The notes under the pieces are model-generated. The model had not been told where the DNA came from and did not search any database. It worked only from the letters and a program-made list of their open reading frames with translations. DNA of 64,000 nt from Eublepharis macularius (Eukaryota; Chordata; Lepidosauria; Squamata; Eublepharidae): the NCBI RefSeq assembly GCF_028583425.1, contig NC_072805.1, forward strand, positions 15,944,001 through 16,008,000, in the 5' to 3' direction. A program made the position numbers and the translations under genes. This document shows, one piece after another, positions 1 to 35,305 of the stretch (position 1 is its first letter; each line of letters starts with the position of its first letter).

Positions 1-66
1 AGGCGTGAGGACCCAGCAGAGTAACAACAAACAAAAGGGTTTATTTACAAGGAGGTCAGTTAATAT

Positions 67-94
67 CAAACAAACAAGCAAGCAAGCAAGCAAG
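67..94. repeat. Short (CAAA/CAAG)n microsatellite in otherwise unassigned 1-317
   Basis: Tandem CAAA then CAAG units. Apart from this, I see nothing recognisable in bases 1-317. Confidence 0.7.
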
Positions 95-317
95 GTGCAT
101 TAGCAACAATAGATGGGTGAAAGTAAAATAAACAAAAGGCCCTAGTGTGACTGAACTCCCTGCCCCTCTGTCTGCCAGGCCTGTCTTCTCACCCTGAGCA
201 ACAAAGGGAGTTCCACCGGTACTGAAGACAAAACTCGCTAACACACGCTAACATAAATGACTGGACATTTACAAACTTGTCCGTCTTATTAAACTTAAAA
301 AAAAAATTGGCAACAGC

Positions 318-908
318 CCCCCGCCCGCCCCTATTCATCGTGGGCTTAGACCTAAGTCTTCGTTTTGCCCCTTGATCACAGACCCCATGATCGAGGCATT
401 TGAAAAGGTAGTATTAAGGGATATTAGCAAACTGGAAGGGGCACGACATTTCAAAAGACACAATCTTGATAAGCAGGAATGGGCTGCTCTTTCTGCTTTA
501 AAAAATGACCCCAACATTATTATTAAAGCGGCCGACAAGGGAGGGGGTATAGTCATACAAGACGTGCACCATTATGTGCAAGAAGTGGAGAGACAACTGG
601 GCGTGGAGACGGACTATAGACCCATCCCAATAATCCTTTAGCACAGGTAAAACGAGTAATTAAGATCGTCCTGGATGAAGGACTTATGTCCAATGAAATA
701 GACAAAAAGACACACGATGCTCTAATTAATGATCAGCCCAGGACTCCCGTCTTTTATACCCTCCCCAAAATACATAAGGGGGGGGCTTCCACCCCCTGGC
801 CGCCCTATCGTTTCCAGCTCCAACTCTGTTTTGGAGCCGTTGTCGGTATTCTTAGACTCCTTCCTGTAACTGCTGGTTGTTAAAACAAAAAGTTACCTCA
901 AGGACACT
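318..908 (+). mobile_element. Penelope-like element remnant (reverse transcriptase N-part)
   Basis: Conceptual translation shows NIIIKAADKGGGIVIQDVHH with a following Y..E.ERQL, then PVFYTLPKIHKGG. IKxADKGxxxV and LPKIHK are diagnostic of Penelope-like reverse transcriptases. The copy is decayed and not in one frame, and both ends are lost. The boundaries are approximate. Confidence 0.75.
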
Positions 909-1333
909 ATGTCCCTGATAGCAGCTCACTCCACCAAAGACCGCACCCTCATCCGTATGCTCGACTGGGTGTGGATGGGGTGGCCAGAGGGCCATTTGGC
1001 CAAAGAGTTCCAGCCGTACTCCACCAAGCAACATGAACTCTCTGTACACAAGGGCTGCCTGCTGTGGGGGAACCGAGTCATCATCCCTCCTAAGCTGTGA
1101 CAACAAGTGCTCAAGGCACTACACAGTGGACATCTGGGCATCGTGCGCATGAAGGCACTTGCCCGCAGTTATGTCTGGTGGCCGGGCATGGACGAGGCTA
1201 TCAAGGAATGGGTCCGCGCCTGCAAGCCATGCCAAGAGACTTGCCCAGCCCCAGCACAAGCTCCAGTACACCCATGGAAGTCAGCAAGGGCACCATGGTC
1301 CAGACTCCACTTAGATTTTGCCAGACTGTTCCA

Positions 1334-1499
1334 GGTTTTTTCCCCCTGTTTTCTTTTCCCTTTCCCTTTTAATTATATAGATATATGTATTGTTAGTGTG
1401 TCATGTTTAGAATTGTGTGTTTTTTTCTTATTCTCAATGTTTATTTTTTATTATGTTATGGTGTATGGTTTATAGTTTAAATAAAGAAAAATTTTAAAG
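1334..1499. mobile_element. AT-rich segment inserted inside the gypsy integrase region
   Basis: The integrase homology is interrupted by about 165 bases of T-rich then A-rich DNA ending with AATAAAG and an A-rich tail. The flanks carry a similar but imperfect roughly 20-base repeat (GATTTTG...TTCCAGG). It looks like a short insertion of unknown family. Confidence 0.4.
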
Positions 1500-3135
1500 G
1501 ATTTTGGTGGACCATTCCAGGGACAAATGTTCCACATTATTGTGGACTCGTACTCAAAGTAGCTAGAGGTTGTTCCTGTCTCCACCATGACCGCTGCTGT
1601 AGTTATTTGAGCCCTCTGTCGGCTGTTGTGACACACAGGTTGCCTGACACTCTGGTGTCTGACAACGGGGTGCAGTTCACAGTGGCAGAATTCCGGCAGT
1701 TCCTGGCTGACAATGGCATCAGACAAGTCACATCAGCCCCGTTCCACTCATCCACCAATGGGCAAGAGGAACAGATGGTAAGACCAACCAAGGACAGCCT
1801 CCGGAGAATCAGTCAAGGCAAATGGCAGACGCAATTGGCTGCTTTCCTGCTACAGCAGCATGTCACACCCAGCTCTGCCACAGGCCACAGCCCAGCCGAG
1901 CTTCTCATGAACAGAAGGCTCACAATCATGCTGGACAGGCTGCACTCCGACCTATCCCCCGAGAAGCAACCCTTGCCAGACGGAGAGGTGAGGACCTTCC
2001 AACCGGGAGATCTGGTCTATGCACGCAACTACAGTGAGGGCCCAGTGTGGGTGCCGGCATCTGTAGAAGCGGCAACCAGACCAGTGTTGTACGCTGTCAT
2101 TGCGGCCAACGGCAGGAGGCTACGGCGCCACTTGGACCAGCTCTAACGCAGATGGCTGGCAAGGATAACGGAGCCTGAAGGTGTGCCTACGGCCAGCATT
2201 CTGGGAAACACCGTGGCACAGGAGACAGACAACGAAATCGCACCACCGGCTCCTCAAACACCAACCCTACAGTGTCAAGGCAAGCGCTACTCCTGAGAGC
2301 CACTTGGAACTGTGTGATGGGCCAACCATGGTACCACAGCTGGCACAACCGCCGACCTCAAACTCTCCTCTGCCTTCGGTGGACTTGCGATGTTCCCAGT
2401 GGGTTCGGGTTCCTCCCCACCAGCTAAGAGACTATATTTGCTGAGGCATCAACTCTTTTTTTTTTTTGAAAAAATTTTTATTGGGTTAGAATCCGTTGTT
2501 TTTACATTTGCATTCAATTTTCCCCACATTTTCCATTTCTAACCCCCTCCCTTTCCCCCCCTTTTGTTGACTTCCAACAGTTTTCCAACCCTTTGTCCCT
2601 TTTCCCTTATTTCTATTAAATTCCTCTATCTAAAACAAATAAATATTCCCCATTATTCTAAGCAGTACATCCTTAACTATTTTTATTATTATATACCCCA
2701 AACTGTAAGTCTTTATTTCCATCTTAGATAAACAATTTATCCCATTTACCAATTTTAAATATTTCTATATATCATAAACCATATAAATCTTACACATTTA
2801 AATCAAACAATTTGACTTATTCTCTATATATTACTCATTCTGTCTTTTTATAATAATTCTATATAGCTCTCATCGCATAGTCAATCAATTTGACTTTTCT
2901 ATACCTTCAGACATTCAGTTTGATGCATTGTACAAATCTTATCAAAGAAAGAAAATATTATTGGTTGCTCAATCCTTATATTTAATCGTTATAATTAATT
3001 ATTTTCTATCAATATTCTGTTTATTAGCCTATATTTATCTATATATATGTCAATCTATTAATCTACCTGCTTATAAATTCACATTTATCTCTTCTCCCCC
3101 CGGTAAAGTCACCCCCCTCTACATTTTATTGTACT

Positions 3136-6100
3136 TCAGTAGTTCTCAAACTGCCACAGTTTTCCTCCCACCTCCCATTTCTTCTCCAGATATTGTTTCA
3201 GCTTCTCCCAGTCTGTGTTAAACTGCCCTGAGTCCAGATTTCTCAGTTTTCTTGTCATCTTGTCCATTTCTGCCATGTACAGCAATTTGTAGATCCAATC
3301 TTCAATAGTTGGCACTTCTTGTACTTTCCATTTTTGCGCATACAAAAGTCTGGCTGCTGCTGTCATATAAAATATCAACGTCCTATGATGGGCTGGAATT
3401 CCCTCCATTCCCAAGTTTAGTAGCAGGAGTTCTGGGTTCTTATTTATTTGAAATTGTAAAATTTCACTCATTTCTCTTATTATTTTCCCCCAGTACTGCC
3501 TAGCTACCTCACACGACCACCACATATGATAGAGGGAGCCCTCATGCTTCCTACATTTCCAGCATTTATTAGAAGTGTTCAAATTCCCTAGCGCAATCTT
3601 CTTTGGTGTCATGTACCAACGATAGATCATTTTGTAGATATTCTCTTTAATATTTGTACATGTCGTTGTCTTCATTGTAGTCTTCCACAAGTATTCCCAT
3701 GCCTCCATTGTTATCTCTTTGTTAAAATTTATAGCCCATTTCACCATTTGTGTTTTAACTGTCTCATCCTCAGTATACCATTTAAACAGTACTTGGTATA
3801 CCTTGGATATTCTTTTCTTGTCCTCTTTAAGAAGGGTCTGCTCTAGTTCCGAATTCTCTATTCGTATACCTCCCTTTACAGAGTCCGAGTTATACAAATC
3901 TCTGATCTGTCTATACTGGAACCAATCGTAGTTCGGTGATAGTTCCTCTTGCGTCTTTATTCTAAGTTTAGATGCTTCTATTTTAGTTATTTCTTTGTAA
4001 GTTAAACATTGTCGTTCGTTATCAACAGCTCTCGGGTCTATCACCTCATATGGAACCACCCACCAAGGAGTTCCTTCTTGTAGGTAAATTCTGTACTTCT
4101 TCCAGATTGTGTATAGACTTCTCCGTACAAAATGGTGCAGGAACATCGAGTTGACCTTTACTTTGTCATGCCATAGGTATGCATGCCATCCAAATATTTT
4201 TTTATATCCCTCTAGGGCTAATAGTTTCTTGTTCTTTAATGTCATCCACTCTTTCAGCCAAACTAGGCAGATTGCATCGTGGTAAAGTCTCAGGTTGGGC
4301 AGTTGCATTCCGCCTCTTTCCTTTGCGTCTTGTAAAACTTTCATTTTCACTCGAGGCTTCTTGCCTGCCCATACAAAATCTGATATTTTCCTCAGCCATT
4401 TTTCAAATTGTTTAGAGTCTCTGATGATTGGTATTGTCTGTAGCAAAAACATCACTCTTGGTAACACATTCATTTTAACTGCTGCAATCCTACCCAACCA
4501 TGACAGATTGAGCCTATTCCATTTAATCAAGTCTCTCTCAATCTGAGTCCATAGTTTTTCATAATTATTCTTGAACAAATCTATATTCTTTGCAGTCAGT
4601 TCAATTCCCAAATATTTCACCTTACTTGTTACTTCACAGTCCGTTGTTTCCATTAACAATTGTTGTTTCTGCTTAGTCATATTTTTGCATAGTATCTTTG
4701 ACTTCTTTTTGTTAATAAAGAAACCTGCCAAGTCTCCAAACTCCTTGATCTTATCTATCACTTTTGGCATGTTCTCCAGTGGGTCCTCTACAATTAACAT
4801 TATGTCATCCGCAAATGCTCTGACCTTGTATGAATAGTCCTTTATTTTTATTCCTCGAATTTCCTCATCTTGTCGTATTTGTATCATCAGAATCTCCAAT
4901 ACTAAAATGAACAACAGTGGAGACAACGGGCAACCTTGTCTTGTTCCTTTGCTTATAGTCAATTTCTTAGTCAATTCATCATTCACCACAATTGCTGCAG
5001 TCTGGTCTCTGTAGATTTCCTTAATTGCTCTGATGAATCTTTCTCCTAATTGTAGCTTTTCCATAGTGGCAAACATAAAGTTCCAGTTTAAATTGTCAAA
5101 TGCCTTTTCAGCGTCAACAAAGAAGAAACCAATCTCTTTATCACAACGCTTATCATAATATTCAATAGCATCAATCACTGTCCTTAAATTGTCTCTTATT
5201 TGTCTGTCTGGCAGAAAGCCTGCTTGCTCCTCCTCTATAACTTCTGAAAGCCACCCCTTCAGTCTCTCCGCCAGTATCTTCGCAAAAATTTTATAGTCAT
5301 TGTTGAGTAACAATATAGGTCTGTAATTTTTCACACTAGTCAGGTCTTGGCCCTCTTTTGGGATCAATGATATGTTCGCTTCAGACCAAGTGTCTGGAAT
5401 CCTTTGATCCCTTAGAACTCCATTGATCACCTCCTTTAGAAATGGTGCCAGCTCATTGGCCATAGTCTTATAAAATTTAGCTGTAAGTCCATCTGGCCCT
5501 GGCGCCTTTCCTAGATTTGCAGATTGTATTGCCTTATTTATTTCCTCATCCGTTACTTCACTGTTCAGTTTATTTCTCCAAGCGTCCGAGATTTCTGGAA
5601 GTGTCATTTTCTCCAGATATGACGCTATTGAATCTTTATTTACTTCTTTCTTATTATACAGTTTAGCGTAGAATTTATAAAAGGCTCTACTAATGGTATT
5701 CTGTTCCAAATATGTTTTGTCATCTTCACAAATTTTATTTATTGTTTTCTTTTCCCTTCTCTTCTTCAGTTGCCATGCCAGGTACTTCCCAGGTTTATTT
5801 GCACCCTCAAACACTTTCTGATTCAGCCTTTTGAGATTCCACTCCAATTCTTTATTACTCATTGCTGTTAGCTGTTCTTGCAATATTTTAATTTCCTGGT
5901 ATAATTTCTTTTTCCCTGGTCTCTTTTTTAACTGTATTTCCTTAGTTTTTATTTTCTCCTCAATCTCTTGTCTCTTCTCCTCTTTCTTCTTTCTTGCTCT
6001 ACCATTTAAGTCCATTAGTATGCCCCTTATAACCGCCTTATAAGCATCCCAAACTTTATCAGTTGGTACTTCTTTATTCACGTTGTATTGTATGAAAAAC

Positions 6101-6897
6101 TTTGTCTCTCGTCTCAATATTTCCATATTCTCTTTTTCCTGTAACAAATCCTCATTTATTCTCCATGCTTTCCTTTTTCTCCTTTTCCCTAGCTTCCACA
6201 TAATTGGGTTGTGATCTGAGCCTACCATCGGCATTATTTCTACATCTTTAGTCCATAACGCCAAATCTTTTGAGGCCCAGATCATGTCAATTCTTGATAG
6301 TGTGGAGTGCCTTGCAGAATAAAAAGTAAACTGCCTACTTTTAGGATATTCTCTCCTCCATACATCTTCAAGAGTGTCTTGTTGAATCAACTCAAAAAAG
6401 AGCTTTGGTAATAGTCCTCTTTTCTTTTGTGCCATTGTAGTCTTTTTATCCAGTTCCAAGTCTGTCACTCCATTGAAGTCTCCAGCAAGAATTATCTGGT
6501 CATATGAAAGATCATCTAAATGCTTCCTCAAATCCTCAAAGAAGCTCTCTTTTGCACCGTTGGGTGCATAGATTCCGACTACCAACACTCTCTTTAAATT
6601 CCAAGTACATTCCACTGCTACAAATCTGGCTTCCACATCTTTCATTATAAATTTTGGTTGTAGCTCCTCTTTTACATACAACACCACTCCTCTTTTTTTC
6701 TTACTTGAGGCCGCTACAAAGTCTTTGCCCAATTTTCCCAGTTTTAAATATTTTACATCCTGTTTTCGAATATGAGTCTCTTGCAAACAAACAATATCGC
6801 ATTTTTGTTTTAATAGCCAGTGAAAAATATTTTTTCTCTTGTTCGGTGAATTTAGTCCATTTACATTCCAAGATAATACTTTACACTCCATGTTCAT
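3136..6897 (-). CDS. L1 ORF2p (1253 aa endonuclease-reverse transcriptase)
   Basis: Nicks target DNA and reverse-transcribes L1 RNA. The N-terminal APE-type endonuclease has LSWNVNGLN (Asn11), CLQETH (Glu40), LAGDFNG, SRIDMIWAS and VGSDHNP. The central reverse transcriptase has PGPDGL, NYRPILLLN, VDAEKAFD, GTRQGCPLSP and the catalytic RAFADDIML near residue 696. The C-terminus has CWKCRKHEGSLYHMWWSC, the L1-type Cys/His motif, near residue 1110. The frame is unbroken for 1253 codons and all key residues are present. I cannot judge activity from sequence alone. Confidence 0.95.
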   Translation of the reverse strand: MNMECKVLSWNVNGLNSPNKRKNIFHWLLKQKCDIVCLQETHIRKQDVKYLKLGKLGKDFVAASSKKKRGVVLYVKEELQPKFIMKDVEARFVAVECTWNLKRVLVVGIYAPNGAKESFFEDLRKHLDDLSYDQIILAGDFNGVTDLELDKKTTMAQKKRGLLPKLFFELIQQDTLEDVWRREYPKSRQFTFYSARHSTLSRIDMIWASKDLALWTKDVEIMPMVGSDHNPIMWKLGKRRKRKAWRINEDLLQEKENMEILRRETKFFIQYNVNKEVPTDKVWDAYKAVIRGILMDLNGRARKKKEEKRQEIEEKIKTKEIQLKKRPGKKKLYQEIKILQEQLTAMSNKELEWNLKRLNQKVFEGANKPGKYLAWQLKKRREKKTINKICEDDKTYLEQNTISRAFYKFYAKLYNKKEVNKDSIASYLEKMTLPEISDAWRNKLNSEVTDEEINKAIQSANLGKAPGPDGLTAKFYKTMANELAPFLKEVINGVLRDQRIPDTWSEANISLIPKEGQDLTSVKNYRPILLLNNDYKIFAKILAERLKGWLSEVIEEEQAGFLPDRQIRDNLRTVIDAIEYYDKRCDKEIGFFFVDAEKAFDNLNWNFMFATMEKLQLGERFIRAIKEIYRDQTAAIVVNDELTKKLTISKGTRQGCPLSPLLFILVLEILMIQIRQDEEIRGIKIKDYSYKVRAFADDIMLIVEDPLENMPKVIDKIKEFGDLAGFFINKKKSKILCKNMTKQKQQLLMETTDCEVTSKVKYLGIELTAKNIDLFKNNYEKLWTQIERDLIKWNRLNLSWLGRIAAVKMNVLPRVMFLLQTIPIIRDSKQFEKWLRKISDFVWAGKKPRVKMKVLQDAKERGGMQLPNLRLYHDAICLVWLKEWMTLKNKKLLALEGYKKIFGWHAYLWHDKVKVNSMFLHHFVRRSLYTIWKKYRIYLQEGTPWWVVPYEVIDPRAVDNERQCLTYKEITKIEASKLRIKTQEELSPNYDWFQYRQIRDLYNSDSVKGGIRIENSELEQTLLKEDKKRISKVYQVLFKWYTEDETVKTQMVKWAINFNKEITMEAWEYLWKTTMKTTTCTNIKENIYKMIYRWYMTPKKIALGNLNTSNKCWKCRKHEGSLYHMWWSCEVARQYWGKIIREMSEILQFQINKNPELLLLNLGMEGIPAHHRTLIFYMTAAARLLYAQKWKVQEVPTIEDWIYKLLYMAEMDKMTRKLRNLDSGQFNTDWEKLKQYLEKKWEVGGKLWQFENY

Positions 6898-7688
6898 AAT
6901 CTTGTTGGTAAGTCTTTTTCATTGTCCCTTATAAATCGCTCCATCTCCCGCTCAGATCTGATACGCTTTTTGGCACCTCCAAATTCGAAGGACAAACCCT
7001 CTGGAAGCTCCCATCTGTACCTGATTTTCATGTCCTTCAACATCTGGATTAGCGTTTTATATTTTTTCCGATCTAATAACACTGATCTGGGTAATTCCTT
7101 CATTATAATAATTGTCTTGCCATCGATCTCCAATGGATCTTGAAACTGTTTAGTCACAATCTTCTCTTTCATGTTTCTTGTTGTAAATTGTACAATCACG
7201 TCTCTTGGTACTTTTCTCTGGGTTGCAATTCTCGAATTCACACGATATGCCACATCTAGGATAGCCACAACATCCTCCTCCTCCTTCCCCAGGTATTCAG
7301 CTAACACCTCCGTCATCTGTTCTTGCGCTGTCTTTCCTTCCATTTCCGGCAGACCGCGAAATCTCAGCTGCTTCTCCATATGTCTACTTTCCGCAACCGC
7401 CATCCTTCCCCTCATCAGTCTCATCTCTGTTTGTTGCGTATCTGCTAAGTTCTCCATCGCTCCTTCTACTGTTTTAACTCTCTGCTGCGTCCCTTGTAAT
7501 TCACTTTGTATTGTGTCCATACCTTTTTTCACTTCTGACAGCTCCGATTTTACTTCTGACAGCTCCGATTTTACTGTCTGTTTAACCTCTTTAATCAGCT
7601 CCAATTTCATGTCTTTAAATTCTTTAATCACCTCTAAAAGTTTTTTATCCAGGTTTTCTATTGCCGATTGCCACTCTTTCTTCGACAT
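6894..7688 (-). CDS. L1 ORF1p (264 aa nucleic-acid-binding chaperone)
   Basis: L1 ORF1 proteins trimerise and coat L1 RNA. Residues about 1-100 form a charged coiled coil, with a local duplication (SELSEVK twice). Residues about 105-195 look like the RRM-type core (KQLRFRGLPEMEGKTAQEQM). The remainder matches the C-terminal domain. The stop overlaps the ORF2 start as ATGA, consistent with termination-reinitiation for ORF2. The 264-residue length is typical for a small-ORF1 reptile L1. Confidence 0.9.
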   Translation of the reverse strand: MSKKEWQSAIENLDKKLLEVIKEFKDMKLELIKEVKQTVKSELSEVKSELSEVKKGMDTIQSELQGTQQRVKTVEGAMENLADTQQTEMRLMRGRMAVAESRHMEKQLRFRGLPEMEGKTAQEQMTEVLAEYLGKEEEDVVAILDVAYRVNSRIATQRKVPRDVIVQFTTRNMKEKIVTKQFQDPLEIDGKTIIIMKELPRSVLLDRKKYKTLIQMLKDMKIRYRWELPEGLSFEFGGAKKRIRSEREMERFIRDNEKDLPTRL

Positions 7689-8590
7689 CGTGGGGCTTGC
7701 TTTAGCTCGCTCCCACGAGTCCGCTCTCTTCCTTAGCTCCGTGGCGTTAAATTTGGTACCTTTTTTATTTCAAATGTCCCGGTCTTCTTGCATAAATTAA
7801 TTTTAAAGGGTCCAAAATGTCGGGCGTCTTTTCTCTATGGTCTCTCTATGATTTTGTAATCCAATATGGCCTACTTCCTTTTCCGCTGAGGCCGCGACCC
7901 TTCCCCTCTCAAAGATGGCGATTCCCTTCTTCCTGCCCTCCAGCAAGGGCCGCTTCTCTCCAGCCGCTCTATTGTTGTTATGCACTTCCTGTCTCCTGTC
8001 CTCCCACAGCAGATCTCGCGATGGTGTCTTTTTCTCACAGCTCCAAAGCCACAGGTATTCAAAACAATAGTCCAATTTCTTTAATAACTTCTTTAAACTT
8101 AGTCTCTTTTCAAATACAACTCCTGCCGAAGCTTCCCCTCCTTTTCGCTAGTCTGTTGCAGTTTAAAAATCTACTTTTTTTCCTCTCTGTTTTTATCAAT
8201 CAGAAGATAGTGATCTTTACCTTCCCTTCACTTTCCTCGGGTTGTAATCGCTGTTTCGATTTCAAGTTCTCCTTTCCACTTCTTCCCCCAATCGAAGCTT
8301 GGGTATGTAGGTCTTATGCCAGCCGAGTTGGCCCCAAAACTGCCGCAGAGATTGTAGCCGACCCGTCGCAGGGTGGGACCTCAAGGATCGGGAGGGGGCC
8401 CGTTACGCAGAGCCCCCCCTCGTCCGAGATCTAACTCACCCTAGGGTCTTGAGCGTTCTTTGCCTGCTCTCCGCCTGAGAGCAGTCGGCCGCGGGCTATT
8501 TTCACCACGCCGGCCGCTTAAAACGGCAGTCCGGTCAGCTCCGCAAATGGAGCTGCGTTAGACCTCCATGAATCCCAAACCGGAAGTCCC
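7689..8590 (-). promoter_or_regulatory. L1 5' UTR / internal promoter region
   Basis: About 900 bases between the element's 5' end and ORF1, GC-rich in the outermost 300 bases. In L1s this region carries the internal promoter. Open frames here are short and unlike any family. Confidence 0.6.
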
Positions 8591-8611
8591 GCTGAGGCAT
8601 CAACTCTGACT

Positions 8612-8624
8612 TAGGGGGGAGGAG
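8612..8624 (+). promoter_or_regulatory. Polypurine tract of the gypsy fossil
   Basis: A purine run (AGGGGGGAGGAG) immediately precedes the TGTTATG start of the LTR, which is the position of the plus-strand primer in LTR retrotransposons. Confidence 0.7.
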
Positions 8625-8948
8625 TGTTATGTATTGGTCGATCTTCTATCACAAACAAGGCTCCTGAAGTCTGTATTGTCATTGGTTGTTCAGTGCTGGC
8701 AGCAGCCAATCATAACAGCACAATAAAGACCAATTGCTATGCTGTAAATAAGTTACAATGTATATAGTTGATGCAAACAAGGGCTTCTAGTTAGGTGATT
8801 CTTATTGGGTGTTAACAACGCTGGGGCGTGGTTTGGGGGTTGAAGTTGTGTATAAATATTTGCGGTTTGCTGCCTGCGTTTCATTGATGTTCCTGCTGAA
8901 TAAAGAGCTTGTTGAAATCACTTTAGAATGTGAACCGACTACTTTACA
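8625..8948 (+). repeat. 3' LTR of the gypsy fossil (~324 bp)
   Basis: Begins TGTTATGTATTGG directly after a polypurine tract and ends ...CTTTACA, so it has TG...CA ends. It contains a TATAAATA-type box (about 8850) and AATAAA (about 8899). No matching 5' LTR lies in the window. Confidence 0.75.
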
Positions 8949-9967
8949 GAAACGTTGAGGTGTTTCAAACTGATTAGATTGCCATGAGTAGAAGACAGAC
9001 CTTAAGATATCCCAGAGGCTCCTGGGATGAAGATGTAAACGTGGAGTCTCTTTCTTTAAAAATATAAAGACCGGAAGTTTGTCATACCTCTCTCCAGTTC
9101 TGTCCTGCCACCATCTAGTTTTTGCACTCGAACCCACGCATGTCATGTGCACGGTGCCCACTTAACTGTGTAATGGATTGCGTTCACTGTAATTTGTGGT
9201 ACTTGAACCAAAATTAAGGTAAAGTTTTGGTAGGGCACTTTCCATTTTTTAAAATGTTCAATAAACTTGACTAAATTTTTTTAATATAGATTTTAATGGG
9301 TTAATCAAATCTGCAAGCACTTACAAATGAAGACAAATAACACCTCTGCAGGGGGGAAACTGCGTTTTTAGACGATCTGCACATGTAAGATTGTATGTTT
9401 CCCCAAAAAGGCAAATAACAGGTCCCCAGGGATGCTTCAGATTGAAGAAACGGTATGAAGAGAAACATTTAAACTCTTTCCCCTCTGAATTGGGTCCCCA
9501 CATGCCTAATTTTTGGAGGTGGAAAAAGTTGCGAACTAAAATTCCTAAAATCTGTCTTTTCTGTTTGAGCAAGTATCTGCTACCATTCCTGTTTAAAACA
9601 ACTTTAAAAACTCTAAGCTGCTTGTTTCATCCCAGGCACCCTTGCAAAACCATCTCCATTCATTGATTTAACAGTGCAATCCTAAGAAGAGTAAAATATT
9701 GCAGCCCTGATTTCAGTTCTTAAAATTCACCAACAGCATTCATTAGTAACCTCCACCTAGTAGCTGAAATCCTTGACAGCACTTCCTAAATGCTGGTCAG
9801 AATCACACAAAATTTCTGGTTGATAAAGACTGGCTGATAGCAGTCAAAGCCTCTGATTATTTCCCTGCCTTCAGGGCTAAGGCACGCTTTGACAAATTCA
9901 GTTTTCAGTTATCATTTAAGTATTTGATGTCTCAAGACAATAGCAAACCAGCAAATCACATTGCCAG
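8949..9967. other. Unassigned sequence downstream of gene A
   Basis: Moderately AT-rich with no recognisable gene or repeat. It should contain the 3' UTR of gene A; ATTAAA-type signals on the minus strand near 9280-9295 are possible but unproven. Confidence 0.4.

Positions 9968-35305
<25,338 letters not shown>

Larger units (their letters stand above)
2457..8590 (-). mobile_element. Full-length L1 LINE, both ORFs open
   Basis: 6.13-kb L1 inserted into the gypsy fossil. It is flanked by a perfect 17-bp target duplication (2440-2456 and 8591-8607, GCTGAGGCATCAACTCT). In minus-strand order it has a 5' UTR (8590-7689, GC-rich at its start), ORF1, ORF2 overlapping by four bases, a roughly 680-base 3' UTR with AATAAA, and an A-tail (T-run at 2457). 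Intact ORFs and a perfect duplication indicate a recent insertion. Confidence 0.95.
909..8948 (+). mobile_element. Ty3/gypsy LTR retrotransposon fossil (integrase region and 3' LTR)
   Basis: The 5' part within the window runs to 2439 and carries the HHCC zinc-binding part of integrase (LHSGHLGIVRM and CKPCQ), the catalytic core (LVSDNGVQFTVAEF, HSSTNGQEEQ) and the C-terminal domain (FQPGDLVYARNY). It resumes after the L1 insertion at 8591 and ends in a purine tract plus 3' LTR. The element is broken and 5'-incomplete. It is older than the L1 inside it. Confidence 0.88.

Noticed and set aside
7171-7800. 209-codon plus-strand frame opposite L1 ORF1
   Set aside because: Antisense shadow of a well-supported ORF1.
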